A program made the position numbers and the translations under genes. Below are positions 33,739 to 45,232 of a DNA stretch of 64,000 bases, one piece after another. A model generated the notes under the pieces. It was not told the origin of the DNA. It searched no databases and saw only the letters and a program-made list of their open reading frames with translations. Position 1 is the first letter of the stretch. Each line of letters opens with the position of its first letter. The stretch is from Anthostomella pinea. Lineage: Eukaryota > Ascomycota > Sordariomycetes > Xylariales > Xylariaceae. The DNA lies in the NCBI GenBank assembly GCA_963556695.1, contig CAUWAG010000012.1, positions 3,720,001-3,784,000 of the forward strand, in the 5' to 3' direction.

Positions 33739-34507
33739 CTAGGAATGGATCGCGTCGGGTCTTCAAGCGCGAACGGCGGCAAGTTGTCGGGGGATAATCG
33801 GCGTAACTTCGTGAGATCAACATATGGATCGGGAGTCGAGCTGCCAGCTGCTGATGCCTCGTGCCGATCCGACCGGGGGCTGGCTTGAGTCCCGGAGGCT
33901 TTAAAGCTTATCACCGATAACCTGCATACCGTGTCAAGCATACTGTTTCCATATCTGGTACGCACGGTCCGCACGGTACCACCTTCCCTTTAGGGCATGT
34001 GCCTCAAGGAGACAGCCCCTTGTCATGCTTTCTGAAGCTGTTCAAGGCCAGATAATTCTGTCGTGCCTATAGATTTTGCGGACTGTTGCTGTGTGATGAG
34101 TAAATTTTACATGATTTCACATGTCTACCTACACTAAGTCTTCACACACTTGCTTTGCATCAGTATGAGTTGAGCGAAGGTGGCGCCGCCATCCGGCGTT
34201 CCATTATGAGGGAGAACTCATTTGGTTGTCTCTCCCCTTTCGTATTCCACAAGTAGATGGCCGCACTACATTGGAAAGATTGTGGGTTGGTTACAACAGA
34301 TAGGATGGCCTGAGAGACTCATGAACACACCAACTGTAAACAGCGTCCATATGTTGGCCGGCATAACGTTACTTGATGCAATGCCACTATATTGGAGTCC
34401 TAAGGGTGTCTTCTCAACACCTGCCTGCAAGCTAACGTTATATCCTCAGATACGGGCTTCTTTGATCAGCCAGTGCAGACCACCCGACATGTTGAGACGT
34501 GGGTCGG
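33739..34507. other. Intergenic region
   Basis: Upstream of the regulator gene and downstream of the kinase gene. No supported gene. Confidence 0.5.
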
Positions 34508-35224
34508 TCACCGCAGCTCTTTCCCATCTCCCTCGCGCAACGCCATCTCCTCATTACTCTCGATGATGATATCGGTATGATACCGATGCTTATCAATGAA
34601 GTTATTGTTCAAGCCATCCGACTCATCATACTACCTCAGCGCCTCCTCCTTCGTCTTGGTGATCCCCTTCGAGGTCCTGCGCTCCGTCACCCGCTCCCGG
34701 CACAGCTCGGGCCGCACATGGATGAACCACTTCTCATCGACGAGCTCCTCGATGCGCCTCCACGGCTCCCGGTCCGCCAGCATGTAGATCCCCTCGAAGA
34801 TCACGGCCTCGGTGTCCGCCTCGATCAGCTGACCCTCCGGCACCGGGTCGCTCTTCTCCTCGTCGAACACGGGCACCCGCAGCTCGTGGCCCGGCCCGCG
34901 CGCGCGCAGCGTCCGGAACATGTTCACCACGGCCTCACCGTCGAACGTGTCGATTGCGCCGCGCTTCTTGAGCTGCTCCTCTGATAGCGCTGATTTTGGC
35001 TTCATGAACCCTTCGATCGATATCGCTTGGCACTTGACGTGCTGCTGCGACACCTTGTCCGCGACGGCCTCTGCGATGGTCGACTTGCCGCTGCCGGGCC
35101 CGCCGGCGAGGGCCACGAGGCAGCGTTTCTGCCGCTTCTTGCTGCCGTCGTCATGGAAGGGCATTTTCTTGTGGTGGTGCACGATCCGCTCGGCCAGGCG
35201 TTGGGTGAGTTCGTCTTGATGCAT
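34508..35224 (-). CDS. P-loop kinase of the uridine kinase/phosphoribulokinase type, with in-frame TAG
   Basis: Frame from ATG 35224 to TAG 34631-34633 gives 197 aa; the same frame stays open after the TAG for 40 codons to a TGA at 34508-34510. Walker A is ALAGGPGSGKST at about residue 40. Other family traits are KKRGAIDTFDGEAV (compare RRGAPxTFD in relatives), VPVFDEEKSDPVPE and VIFEGIYMLADREPW, with the lid region RVTERRTSKGITKTKEEALR just before the TAG. The family includes YFH7-like and other small-molecule kinases; the substrate is unknown. The residues after the TAG (ESDGLNNNFIDKHR, TDIIIES) resemble a normal C-terminal end of such kinases, so the gene is either prematurely truncated, read through, or has an unrecognised splice. 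Confidence 0.8.
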
Positions 35225-37087
35225 CGTGCTTCCTCGATATTGGCGATATGTTGAATGTGTACCTACATTAAAATATCCCAGGGCAGGCAGGCCCAACTGC
35301 CTCTGACTTATATACACCTTCCATTCGTCACATTGATCGATCCTGATGATGCCCGTCTGAGTAATTGTCAGTGCAGACCAAAGACGAGATGACCTCAGAT
35401 TTGTGGAATATTTGCTCGGCATCCCCACATAAGGACCTCAAGCTCCGGCAGGACAGTACAAATTCACTTAGCGACCAAGGGCAGAGAAGTTATACCTTCC
35501 ATATTTTGGGTTTGCCGATCACTGCAGGTGGAAATGCGATGGCTTGGTAACGGAGTATCCTTCCAGTCCAGGTGGTTCCTAACTAGAGGCTTGGTGGAGA
35601 TAGGTGCAAGCCACAACTCAAACACGATTGGAAGGGACCACTGACAGTAAAATCTCACATCAACGACAGAAGGGTATTCTCAACTCCCCCGGTATGCCAA
35701 TACGGTATAAATGAGGACAATATTCCCAGGTTGGCCTGCGCGAATCACGTATCATGAAAGATGCTATGGGTCAAGCCTTTTCACTTTCATCAACAACAGG
35801 TACCTTGCGTAACCTGTATACACGAATGTGCACTGATGGACTTCAAGTAGAGGATGATGTGCAGACGCTGAGTGGGAACCCCGTACGCATTACCTACAAG
35901 CCCTTCACGACCCGACCATTGCAGCTGCCCATGAGAGTCAACCTACAGCAATTGCAAGCACTCGAATAGTTGGGGCAATTCATTGCTCCTGCTCTGGCAA
36001 TACAAGAAATATGCTGCGGCAGTGCATTGCAAGTCGCTCCTCTCAATCTCTGTTCGAGGATATTCAGAAGGTGATCAGATTTCTCCCCAAGGTCCCTGCC
36101 AGGCGGATGTTGCACAGCACCTACCTACTTACTGACAGTCCCAGTGTCTCGCCATGGAAAGGAAACAAGCTGGAGTGGACAAGCGTAACAGAAGGAGCAT
36201 CTTTGACTGCTCCGCTTGAAGGTAATGGCGGGACCTCTATGAAAGGGGGGATGTTGAGTATTGGGTCAGCGGCTGTCACCAACGGTACGTGCGTACAGGT
36301 GGTCATCGCCTCTCAGCATTCATTCATATAGGTACCCAGTCGCAGGTATACCTATCTCACCTGGGTACCTGCTACTGCGGGTCCCTCACTTCCTTCCGGA
36401 TCAATCGCGAGGCTTGGATTGGACACGTACCTGTCTGGCAGTGTTCCACAAGCACGGCGAAGGAACGTTTCGTGAGCATACATGACGGTCCAGCTTGCCA
36501 TCGCAGCTCCTCCCAAGCAGGCAGCATCCGTGGAAAGCATCGCCATTGATCGTGCGTGCCCATGGGATGGTTCAACTTCCATCCAGATGCATGTGACGGC
36601 TTACACGTCATCACTCGGTCTTGATGGGGAAAGGATAGAGGTGCGCATGCCGTTGTCGGTGAATTCAACTTCTGTCCCTTCCAAGTCGTGGGTCTTATGG
36701 TAGGCAGCAAGGGCCCTACCTTCCGAGTTATCTTGCAGGACTCTCGTACGATATGGGGCAAAGATGGGTTGTGAAGAAGGAGAAGGCACACTCGTCCGGC
36801 CATGACTTCCCATCGAACATGTCGGTTTCTCGCCCTCGCCCATATCTCTGATCTCTCATCAACTGGACCTGTTCCCAGACTTCTTCTCTTCTACATACCA
36901 CATTCTCTACACATCGTCACTTTGGACCACCGCCAACATCATTCGGTTGGACCACCTGCACCACCCACAGCATCGTCATCCCCTTCTTGGTCATCCTCCA
37001 GACAATCACAGTCAGTCACGCACGCACATTGCTCGAATCACCTACCTACGTCCAAGTTCCAACCACACGGATTACCATCAAGCCACG
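35225..37087. other. Intergenic region
   Basis: About 1.9 kb with several 60-140 codon frames on both strands, none with a recognisable domain. A 71-codon frame at 35754-35969 (+) cannot be supported further. Confidence 0.45.
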
Positions 37088-38527
37088 ATGCACACCTCGG
37101 GAGTCATCCTCGACATGGCGGCTTTGGCCAGTGTCGTCTCCGCCCATATGGGTGCTTTCCCACCCGCGATGCCTATCGCAGCTACTGCCACAGCTGCCTG
37201 CAGCTCATCGAAAACTTCTCTCTGGCGTGACTGTCCCACAGCAACCGGTAAATTGGCCACTGACTGGAGCCGCATTACATCAGAACCAATCCCCACGGGG
37301 ACCATTCCCCTTTGCAAGATCCGCGATGCACTATCCAGTTCTCTGGATGAAGAGTTTGCCAAGTATACCACGGAATGGATCAGCTTCGTCGGAATGTCTT
37401 CATCGGACCTTCTCGACTTCTTCACTGATTGTTATGATGCAGCCTTGCCCACGGCCCGTTCGGTGATTGACGAGATCATCTCGGCAACTGACCTGTGTGA
37501 CGAGTTGGGCATCGCCGCGATGGCGACGCCGACTGTTGCCCTCGCCCAGCAGCTTCTTGCGCACCCCAAGCACGCGTCTGTCCAGGCCACCAGTACAGAC
37601 ACGGTCTCCTGTTCCATCCTGGGTTCTGCCATCAACAACGACATCCCCGTCATGACTGGTGAGCTTAGCTCTGCCTTCGATCAGTATTCGAGTACCGCAA
37701 GTCCCCCCGACCCGACCTCCTCGCCTGACCCGACCGACCCGGAGGACCTGGACTACCTCTGTTCCTTTGCTTCGCAGCTTCCACTGTCTCTGCGAAGCAA
37801 CTTTGCCGACTATACCTCAGAGATCATCAGCTCAATCAGCAAAGACGAATCGAGCTATGTCAAGTTTTACACGGACTGCGTCTTCGACCCTAGCTTCGAA
37901 TCTGCCATCCGGTCCGAGTTCGACCGCCTGATCACGACCAGCGCATTTTGTGACAGTACCATCACCAGTGCCACTGTCACCATTGTCACTATTCCCACTA
38001 CTAGCACTTCCACCGTCACCAGTTCCACTGTCACCACTTCCACTTTCACCAGCGGCACTGTCACCACTGTCACTATGATCACTTCCACTATGACCACTGA
38101 CACTGCCACTGCCACTGACACTACTACCGCTTCCACTACTATCACATCCACCTCGACCATTCCCACTACGACCGCTTCGACTACTACCACTTCCACATTC
38201 ACCAGTGGCACTGTCACCACTGCTACTCTGACCGCTTCGACTATGACCACTGCTATTGAGACCATTCCCACGACTACCACCGCCACTGAGACTACTACCA
38301 TTACCAGTGCCAGCGTCACCACTATCATCAGTGCCACTGTCAGCACTATGACCATTCCTACTACTACCACATCCACTTCGACCATTCCCACTACTACCGT
38401 TTCCGCTACTACCACTACCACTTCGACCACTACCTCTAGTGTCATTGCTGGTGCTGCTACTGCTCCTGTTGGCTTGGTAGGGGCTGCAGTTGCTGCTGGC
38501 TTGGTCGGTGCTGCGGCAATCCTCTGA
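37088..38527 (+). CDS. Secreted GPI-anchored Thr-rich cell-wall protein with duplicated Cys domain
   Basis: Single-exon, 480 aa. The start at 37088 gives a hydrophobic signal-like N-terminus (MHTSGVILDMAALASVVSA); an in-frame ATG at 36947 would spoil it. Two related domains with the same Cys spacing follow: one from CKIRDALSSSLDEEFAKYT to DEIISATDLC, and one from CSFASQLPLSLRSNFADYT to DRLITTSAFC. Each has FTDC in the middle. Residues 300-450 are almost pure Thr/Ser with repeated TIPTTT, TFTSGTVTT and TSTMTT, encoded by a minisatellite of ACT/ACC codons. The C-terminus (VGLVGAAVAAGLVGAAAIL) is a GPI-attachment-type tail. It resembles fungal infection-structure or adhesin-like wall proteins. 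Function is inferred only from architecture. Confidence 0.75.
   Translation: MHTSGVILDMAALASVVSAHMGAFPPAMPIAATATAACSSSKTSLWRDCPTATGKLATDWSRITSEPIPTGTIPLCKIRDALSSSLDEEFAKYTTEWISFVGMSSSDLLDFFTDCYDAALPTARSVIDEIISATDLCDELGIAAMATPTVALAQQLLAHPKHASVQATSTDTVSCSILGSAINNDIPVMTGELSSAFDQYSSTASPPDPTSSPDPTDPEDLDYLCSFASQLPLSLRSNFADYTSEIISSISKDESSYVKFYTDCVFDPSFESAIRSEFDRLITTSAFCDSTITSATVTIVTIPTTSTSTVTSSTVTTSTFTSGTVTTVTMITSTMTTDTATATDTTTASTTITSTSTIPTTTASTTTTSTFTSGTVTTATLTASTMTTAIETIPTTTTATETTTITSASVTTIISATVSTMTIPTTTTSTSTIPTTTVSATTTTTSTTTSSVIAGAATAPVGLVGAAVAAGLVGAAAIL
37975..38440. repeat. Coding minisatellite (Thr-rich region)
   Basis: Degenerate in-frame repeats of ACCATTCCCACTAC and CACCAGTGGCACTGTC type code for the Thr/Ser stalk. 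Such repeats change length readily. Confidence 0.7.
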
Positions 38528-39500
38528 GGAAATGGTGAGATACAGTGCTGGAGTGTGCGCATGGTAGGCCTGGGCGCTGATGAAGATGGTGGGAATGCAT
38601 TGGGGTTGGGTGCGTACCTATGGAAGGCATTGCTGTCTTGAACTTCAGGAGGATTACGTGGTTCGGGACTTGGGCGGCAATGTTCTGATGCGGGCGTTGG
38701 AACTTGGGCTACGACACACTCACTGACAGCAGTATTGATACGTTTATACCCTAATGAACTACACGCTATTGCAAACGTTGGCATGACTGCGTGTGACTAT
38801 TTCTTTCCCATCACCCTGGCTCGTATTCCGAGGCCTTTGATGTCAACAGCTCGGGGGCCCTGACTCACGGGTGCTTCCCTTATCTCAACTTCTCGGATGT
38901 TTAAGTGAAGGGATTGATCACGGCCATCCGGTTCGGCCAGATACATCGGATACGAGTGAGTGGTCTTCGACTGAAGAAGAATATCATACAGGCAGAGTAC
39001 CCGTGATAAAAGGTAGGCAGAACTTTACCACGACTCTGGTGGAAAGCAATGGCCGCAACCGGAGTCCGTCAGGGCAGGCTTCTAGTGTCAAAGGGCGCCA
39101 TCGGTCAAACCCAAACTGAGTAGATCGCCACGCATAGTCGAGTTTTTTTCTCAATCGTGTGTGATAGCTTACCAAGGCTCTCTCTGCGCTGGGCCTGCGG
39201 GTCTCCCGGACTGACGACGATCCAAGTGCCATCGGCATGCCCGTTTGATCTGGCTTGGACGTGAGGTATGAAATCTCGCAGACGCGTCTATAGGAGCACG
39301 GTTGCGAGAGTGCCATTTTCGGCGTGGTTGACTTTTGAGGGTCTGATGCGTGTTAAGGCCGGACGGACTAAGGACAGGTGTTATGAAACCCCAGATGAGA
39401 AGAATGCCACTCCAAGACGATAAAGAGTCCTGCTATTTGTACCTTGTCCTTTAGTGCCACCTCAGCTGGCAGCTCACCACCAACCAGCCAGCCAGCCCAG
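38528..39500. other. Intergenic region
   Basis: No supported gene between the wall-protein stop and the repeat cluster at 39.5 kb. Confidence 0.45.
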
Positions 39501-39504
39501 CTAC

Positions 39505-39795
39505 GAGGGACATGATGATCTAACATTTTATGACATCCTTACACGAAACCCGATCGTAGTGGCCATTTACGCTGGGAAGTTGCCCACTTGAATGCCACCG
39601 ATCGAAATGATGATCTGAAATTATATGGCATCTCTATACGAAGCCCGATCGTGACGGCCATCCAGTTGACGGCCATCTAGCTTGGCTAGGCTGTCCTTTC
39701 AACTGCGATCAATGTATCCAGCTGCGACGGACATGATGATCTAGAACTGAATGGCATCTCCATACAAAACGATCGTGGTGGACATTGAGCCTGGC
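39505..39795. repeat. Three diverged direct repeats of about 60 bp
   Basis: Copies at about 39509-39570, 39607-39663 and 39731-39787. Each holds GATGATCT, a TATGGCATC- or TATGACATC-type core, TATAC(G/A)AA and CGATCGT. They look like an old tandem array. No coding role is seen. Confidence 0.65.
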
Positions 39796-40064
39796 AGCTT
39801 GGCATCCATAGATTGTGCATAGGGGGCGGCACGACAAGGGCTCGCAGGTGGTTGTAGGTGCCTGCAGGTGTGGCTGAAAAACAAGGTGTGAATAATGAAT
39901 TTTGCACATAGTAGGACTAATGGTAAAAGAAGCGCAGCCTTGCTGGAATCTTCACTCCACACTTGCCAAGTACGTACAGTCACCCATGGGAACCCCTCAT
40001 GCCGCAGACTTTACGAATCCCGTAACCCGACGCTCAGAGGTGCTGTGCTGTGCGGTCACGTAGC

Positions 40065-41853
40065 TCAGAGGCCCCGTGCGATGACGAGGCTCAGACCCCT
40101 CGCGATAGTGGACGGCCCGAACTCGTTGCTAATCCGAGCCGTCGGGGTTTCAGCAGGCTCGACGTCAACCGAGATACAACCGTATACCTTCGCCATGCCG
40201 CCGTCTGTCATGCTGTATAGTGGCCCCCCTGACGATCCGGGCGACGCCTACATCTCGGCCACGAGCGTTCCTCCGTTGCGACAGCCTCCCCTGCGTATGG
40301 ATATGTCGCGCTAGCGAAAGGGGTTTTGCCCGCCCTCGATGGCGTTCGCATACATGATACTCTCAAACTCGGGCTCCCCATCAGGTCTTCCGATATCTGG
40401 GTGGGTGTGTCATTAGAGGACATGTCGGTCAGTTCATGACTAAAAAAAAAAAAAAACCCACCGCGTCGGCTTAAGCATGAAGACGAGCGTGCTTTGGGTA
40501 GGTAGGTGCAGATGAGGAGGTCCTGGGAGAGCCAACTTACAGCCATCCATAGCGTCTGAGATCATAATCGAGAATCAATATGGCGAAGTCGTGAATTGAT
40601 GTGCACTCGTCCCCTGGATCGACTACCTGACCTGATGGCTTGATCACTTGTTTGACGGTGGCAGCAACATGGACAGTGTTGTCGCCAAAGTACGCTGGGT
40701 AGAATACGGTACCGTCATAGTTGCCTTCGCCGCAGTGCGCCGCGGTCAGGACCAAGGTCCCGACCAACTTAATCCACGTTGATATGGGGGCCTCGTTAAG
40801 TTGGTTGATAAGTTTTTTGAAAAATTTCCCATTGATTTAATTAACGTTGGTTAATGAAAGGGTTCCGTTAATATTAATTAATATCCGTTGATATAAAAAT
40901 ATACCTAATAATAGTAAGGTTTTATAAGGTATAAGAAGAACCTTGGCATGACTTACTATGATTTGGATATTTTAATATGGTTAAAAAAATATTCACGACA
41001 TCCACGTTAATATCAACCTACGATAGTGCCATGGAACGATCTGGAATAGTTTGGAAGCACGCGTAGAACATCGTGGAACGAGATGGAATCTCTGTCCGAG
41101 ATTCTATATAGTTGGCTCGTGAAACGTCTCTTTGCTTGTTTCCCCTTTTTTCTCTTCGTCTCTCGTCTTGTACTCTACCACTAGTACATAGGATAGCAAT
41201 ATCAGTGTCAATCTACCCACCGGCCAATCTTTGTTCGTCTAAGCCTTGACAGATAGCCTTGTCGTTAGGTTGGTTGCTAAGGCTGCAGGGGTATCAGTGG
41301 ATTGAGTTGACGTGGATATCCACGTCAATATCAATCCACCGTGGATATCCGTTAAGTTGTTCGGGACCTTGGTCAGGACGTATCTTGGTCCTATGAGCGC
41401 TCCGCTGCAGTGGCCGGTTGACCGGCCGATTCGCGTGAAGACCTTCCCGACGGCTGACGCGGGATAACTGTCAGGCACGATGACTTGGGGCATCCCCGCC
41501 CGTTTCTCCGCTGGGGACGTCGACGTGTGGTTGCTGCGTGGGGGAGCTCCTCCGTTGGTGTCATCCTGGGACGGTGACCGTTGGGATGAGGGACTCGAGA
41601 AGGAGGAGAATAGACTCTCCAACACGCCGTCGTCCAAGTCATTGGTGGCGTCGTCGACTTGTTTGTGCGAGACAAGTTCTACCTTGTTGTCTCCGCTGAT
41701 GACTTGGAACTCCAGTCTCGAATCGTCTGCCGAGTCATCCGCAGTCAGTTCCTTCTTGATGTTGCGCTTTGTTTGCGAGTGTGCGGAGGGAAAGGCTAGA
41801 GAAGACAGCGGTAACGCGGCCAGAAGGGTGAGATGTAAGAAGCGAACCATCAT
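40065..41853 (-). pseudogene. Secreted trypsin/V8-like serine protease, split by a MITE
   Basis: The N-terminal half (41853-41372) has a signal peptide (MMVRFLHLTLLAALPLSSLA), a propeptide-like region and the start of the protease domain, GHCSGALIGPRYVLT. A 619-bp insertion follows. The frame then resumes at 40752 with LVLTAAHC, the catalytic His, and continues with a catalytic Asp region (HDFAILILDYDL) to about 40550. The last exon has the Ser motif SPGSSGGPLYS at about 40230 and ends at 40065. It carries further in-frame TAG codons (for example after QNPFR and after LVAEM). Removing one copy of the 8-bp target duplication and the insert would restore the family motif, but the nonsense codons mean the gene is dead in any case. 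Confidence 0.85.
40753..41371. mobile_element. hAT-type MITE in the protease gene
   Basis: 619 bp with terminal inverted repeats of at least 22 bp starting CAAGGTCCCGA (the two arms differ at C/A in position 12) and continuing CAACTTAA. Both flanks carry the same 8 bp, GTCAGGAC on the plus strand (40745-40752 and 41372-41379). An 8-bp duplication and CAAGG-type ends are characteristic of hAT elements. The body is AT-rich at the left, contains the palindrome GACGTGGATATCCACGTC near 41320, and has no transposase. Confidence 0.85.
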
Positions 41854-43196
41854 GGATGGAATAGGCTCTTGTGAGCTTCGTGGTGGTCAATAAGAGTCCC
41901 ATATCGTGGCGGATAGAATAGGACATTGAGATGACCATAGCCTGCTACGCTCTATATACCTCGCAAGCACATACATAAGTATACTTTGGTTTGAAAATAG
42001 CTCTAAACGTCCCCCGGGTCCTGTCAGGATCCAATACTGGTGTTCTCGCAGGAGCGGGTAGTTGCGCAACCCATGTAGCGCAGAGCTCATAATGTAGTTG
42101 ATTTCTAGAGCCGGCTACAAGAGTGCGTCCTTTATTTTAACAACTTGAGAGGTGACTCTTTCATAAATTTATTAAGGGAGTCACGCAGCCAGGGTCTTAC
42201 CCCGTACTGCGTATGTATCATCCTGGTTGCGTCTGCTCCAACCCTGTCGAAGTCCAGGCCCGACCAGATCCCACGATCCTCGACCCACTGCGACAACGCG
42301 GCTACTAATACAATATAATTGTGCTTTACCGGGCTCGAACGGAGAAGTATGCTAATCCTGTACCATCTGACCCCGCGTCGCCACCAGCAAGATGTAATTG
42401 GTGTCAGCAGTTAGGACACTCATCCTACCACCTGCGTATGTTAAGGGGAGGGACCTCTCGCAGGGTAATACTTACCGAGACCTATTAGCGTCTCTATGTC
42501 TATTGATAACCACGACGTTCGAGACCTGTCCTGGGATGTCTGGGATCACGGTACAAGTATAGCATCACTTCCCAGGCCGTGTTGAATAGAGCCACGGGTG
42601 ACGGTACATGGCCACCATCCTTTAATATTCGGCACCGAACGACCCACATCCCCGTTGCATGGCTGGTACTAATGAACCGAATACGACACAGTCGATTCAT
42701 CTGCGTCAACTCACTCATATGCCATCGTAATCCTCTCCCTCTCCCTCACCTGAACATCCGATACCGACTGTCCTGCCCAGGTCCCACGAACGTGCAGCCT
42801 CGTTTCAGATTTGTTATCAAAGGGAGTCCCAGACTTCACACCACGTAGTAAGTAAATAGTCGCTTCGAAGCAGCATGGCTCCATGAGCACACTGAGCGAG
42901 CCCAGAATAGGATACCCTCGCCACGGCGCCATGGACGTACAGCCCTCGAGGCTATTGGACCACGAGGGGCCCAGTAACGCTCTTACCAAGTCACCCGAGC
43001 CACAAGACTGATCTATACATCCGCGCGGTCCTGATTCCACCAGAAACCGTTACACACATGCGTAGCCCAAGTGAGCGATCTTGCAGGGCTTGAGACCTGT
43101 TGTCGCGAGGCTTGACTTCCATGATCATACTCATTACTATCTCTAAGAATTATACATTAGTGACAGCGACCCTGTGTTCCGCTCTCTAAATCCCGC
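41854..43196. other. Intergenic region
   Basis: About 1.3 kb. Open frames here show no recognised domain and lack splice continuation. Confidence 0.45.
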
Positions 43197-43240
43197 TGTC
43201 TCGCTCTCGCTCTCGCTCTCGCTCTCGCTCTCGCTCTCGT
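43197..43240. repeat. (TCGCTC)n microsatellite
   Basis: About seven copies of the hexanucleotide CTCGCT in a row, just downstream of the small secreted-protein gene. Confidence 0.9.
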
Positions 43241-43286
43241 AAGTCGTAACCCGAATCCTCCCTCCCACGATAACCCGCACTGAGAC

Positions 43287-43913
43287 CTATACCTGGTAGG
43301 CATTAACAGTAACCGCCACGCAGCTGCTATTCGCACCATGATACGTAAGCAGCTTAACCGCGGAATTCGCTGCCAAATCGCACACCGAAAACGCCCCAGC
43401 CAGATCGGTATCCCCCCCACCAACAAGGTAATTATCCGTGCCAGCCTCAAAGTCGCCGCCATGATACGCGCCATAAAACCCAAGCCCGCCGAAGTTCGGC
43501 TCGTCGACGCCGATGTGGAACGTCAGCGGCGCGCCGTCGACGGGCTCGTCGTTGCTCCACTGCAGGGCCGGCGGGTCCGTGGGGCACGACGCCATCGACG
43601 TGCAGATGCCGGGGCGGTACGCGTATAGCTGCGTGCCGTAGTGGCTGCCGCTGAGGGTATAGTTGGCCTGTGGGGATGCGGTGGCGTTGCCGCCTTCCGG
43701 GACGGCTTGCAGCCCGAGCTGCGATACGCTGGTGTAGAAGGGCTGCAGGATGTAGCTGCTGGTGTAGTCGGTTGTGTAGGCGTATAGGTAGAAGGGTTTG
43801 CTGGGGTCGACGCCGTAGACTGTGGCTGGCTGCTGGGGCTCCTGGCGCGGGGTTATGGGGGATGCTGCTGCCAGGGCGGCAAGGGAGAGGATGATAGTGG
43901 TTGTGAATATCAT
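43287..43913 (-). CDS. Small secreted protein, unknown family
   Basis: Single exon, 208 aa. The ATG at 43913 opens a signal peptide (MIFTTTIILSLAALAAASP); ORF extension upstream is not needed. After it come PITPRQ, a likely Kex2-type dibasic-free processing area, then a domain with PFYLYAYTTDYTSSYILQPF, LSGSHYGTQLYAYRPGIC and FGGLGFYGAYHGGDFEAGT. It has several Asn-X-Ser/Thr sites and about five cysteines (CTSMASC, CDLAANS, SSCVAV). I do not recognise the family. A TATA-like TATATATATC lies 120 bp upstream. Secretion is supported; function is not. Confidence 0.7.
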   Translation of the reverse strand: MIFTTTIILSLAALAAASPITPRQEPQQPATVYGVDPSKPFYLYAYTTDYTSSYILQPFYTSVSQLGLQAVPEGGNATASPQANYTLSGSHYGTQLYAYRPGICTSMASCPTDPPALQWSNDEPVDGAPLTFHIGVDEPNFGGLGFYGAYHGGDFEAGTDNYLVGGGDTDLAGAFSVCDLAANSAVKLLTYHGANSSCVAVTVNAYQV

Positions 43914-44034
43914 CGTGAACGTTTGTTGCGGGTTGTGGTGGGAAATATTTGATTGAGTTCTTGGAGGACGAGTTGAAGCGTGGTTGTTGTGAGGATGGAT
44001 AAGGTCTACTACTACTGTCTGCTTCATGGGCCAG

Positions 44035-44044
44035 ATATATATAC
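44035..44044 (-). promoter_or_regulatory. TATA-like element of the small secreted-protein gene
   Basis: On the minus strand GGGTATATATATCTGG, about 122 nt before the ATG at 43913. Confidence 0.5.
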
Positions 44045-44179
44045 CCAACGATTCGAAGACCTGTTCGCGATCAATAGTAACCCGACGTGATATCGACCGA
44101 TCCGGCAGACTATGACGGAGACAGCTGGGGTAGGAGGCATGAATTGCCCCATTGGTCCATTGACTAGCTGCGTCGGACA

Positions 44180-45232
44180 AGGGACGGTCCCCATCGTCAT
44201 CGGAGCGCGGGGTTCGAGCTGTCTGGTGATGTCAGCTATAGCCTATAAAGCCCGGCCGCAGGAATACGAGCTTAGATGAAGCTCAGCTGAAGACTGAAGT
44301 CCCTGGTCCGCATGAAAGAATACGAGAGTGACTAAGCACTTCTGTAGCTTAGTCGCAGTAGTCTCAACATGAACACCCTCCTTTGCCCAATTGCCTGGAT
44401 GCGATAGACTGGATGTGTCCACTTAGACGGTCTCAGCTAAGTAGACTCTAGTTTATACCAGAAACGCACGATGACGTGAGCGCTTAGAATAGAGCTGAGC
44501 CTACCCAAACCAGCCGCGACATATCCTTCAACTCATCAACCACAGCCCCAACGTGCTGACCGTGATTACACAGGTAGCGATACGAGATGAAAAAAGCGAG
44601 AACATTGGCCTTCTCTGTCGTGATTGGAGCTGAATCATGCTTCCTGGGTGGTGCTGAGCAGAGGATGCTGTTTGCTGGGGCGGCGGCATCTTGGGCCAGA
44701 CTCTCGAGGAAATGGGAACAACCAGCAAGTGTTCTTGAGCGAGTTCATCGCCAGCTCTGCTGACCAGCGACCGAGGATCAATGAACGACACAGAGCCCGC
44801 ATGACACGGTAAAAGCATGCTTTCGATGATTCCTTACAAGAGCTCGAGGGTCGATTGGTTTGTTGGACGTACCACTCCGTTTCGTTGCCCGCGAGGCAAT
44901 GAAACTTGCTTTTGATATAGTCCACATCATAGGATCCGAATTGCCATTTGGCATGATGGCACGTTTTCGCAGTGCCCATTTGTTTTGCGAGCTGACCACG
45001 GTACCGGGTCCCCAGGTCTCCGGCTCCCTTTTACCCATGTCGATATTATGTCCAACCTCGATAGACTGATGTCAGCAATGACTCCGTTACGTCCCCGTTA
45101 CCGGTGTTGGTCGAGTTGCGGGTGGCTTTTCACAAGGAGTAGGTTACTTGACCAAAATTATTCGTTCATTCGTGTATCATCCATCTAGTTTACATCAGAG
45201 GCCAAACACCGTGGCGTGTGTAGGCACAGGGC
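44180..45232. other. Intergenic region
   Basis: About 1 kb without a supported gene. Confidence 0.45.

Noticed and set aside
37867..38784. 305-codon minus-strand Val-rich frame
   Set aside because: It is the reverse of the Thr-codon minisatellite; ACC/ACT repeats read as GGT/AGT/GTG on the other strand.
42300..42350. CGTTCGAGCCC on the minus strand, possible tRNA T-arm
   Set aside because: The flanking bases do not pair as a T-stem and no acceptor stem is found.
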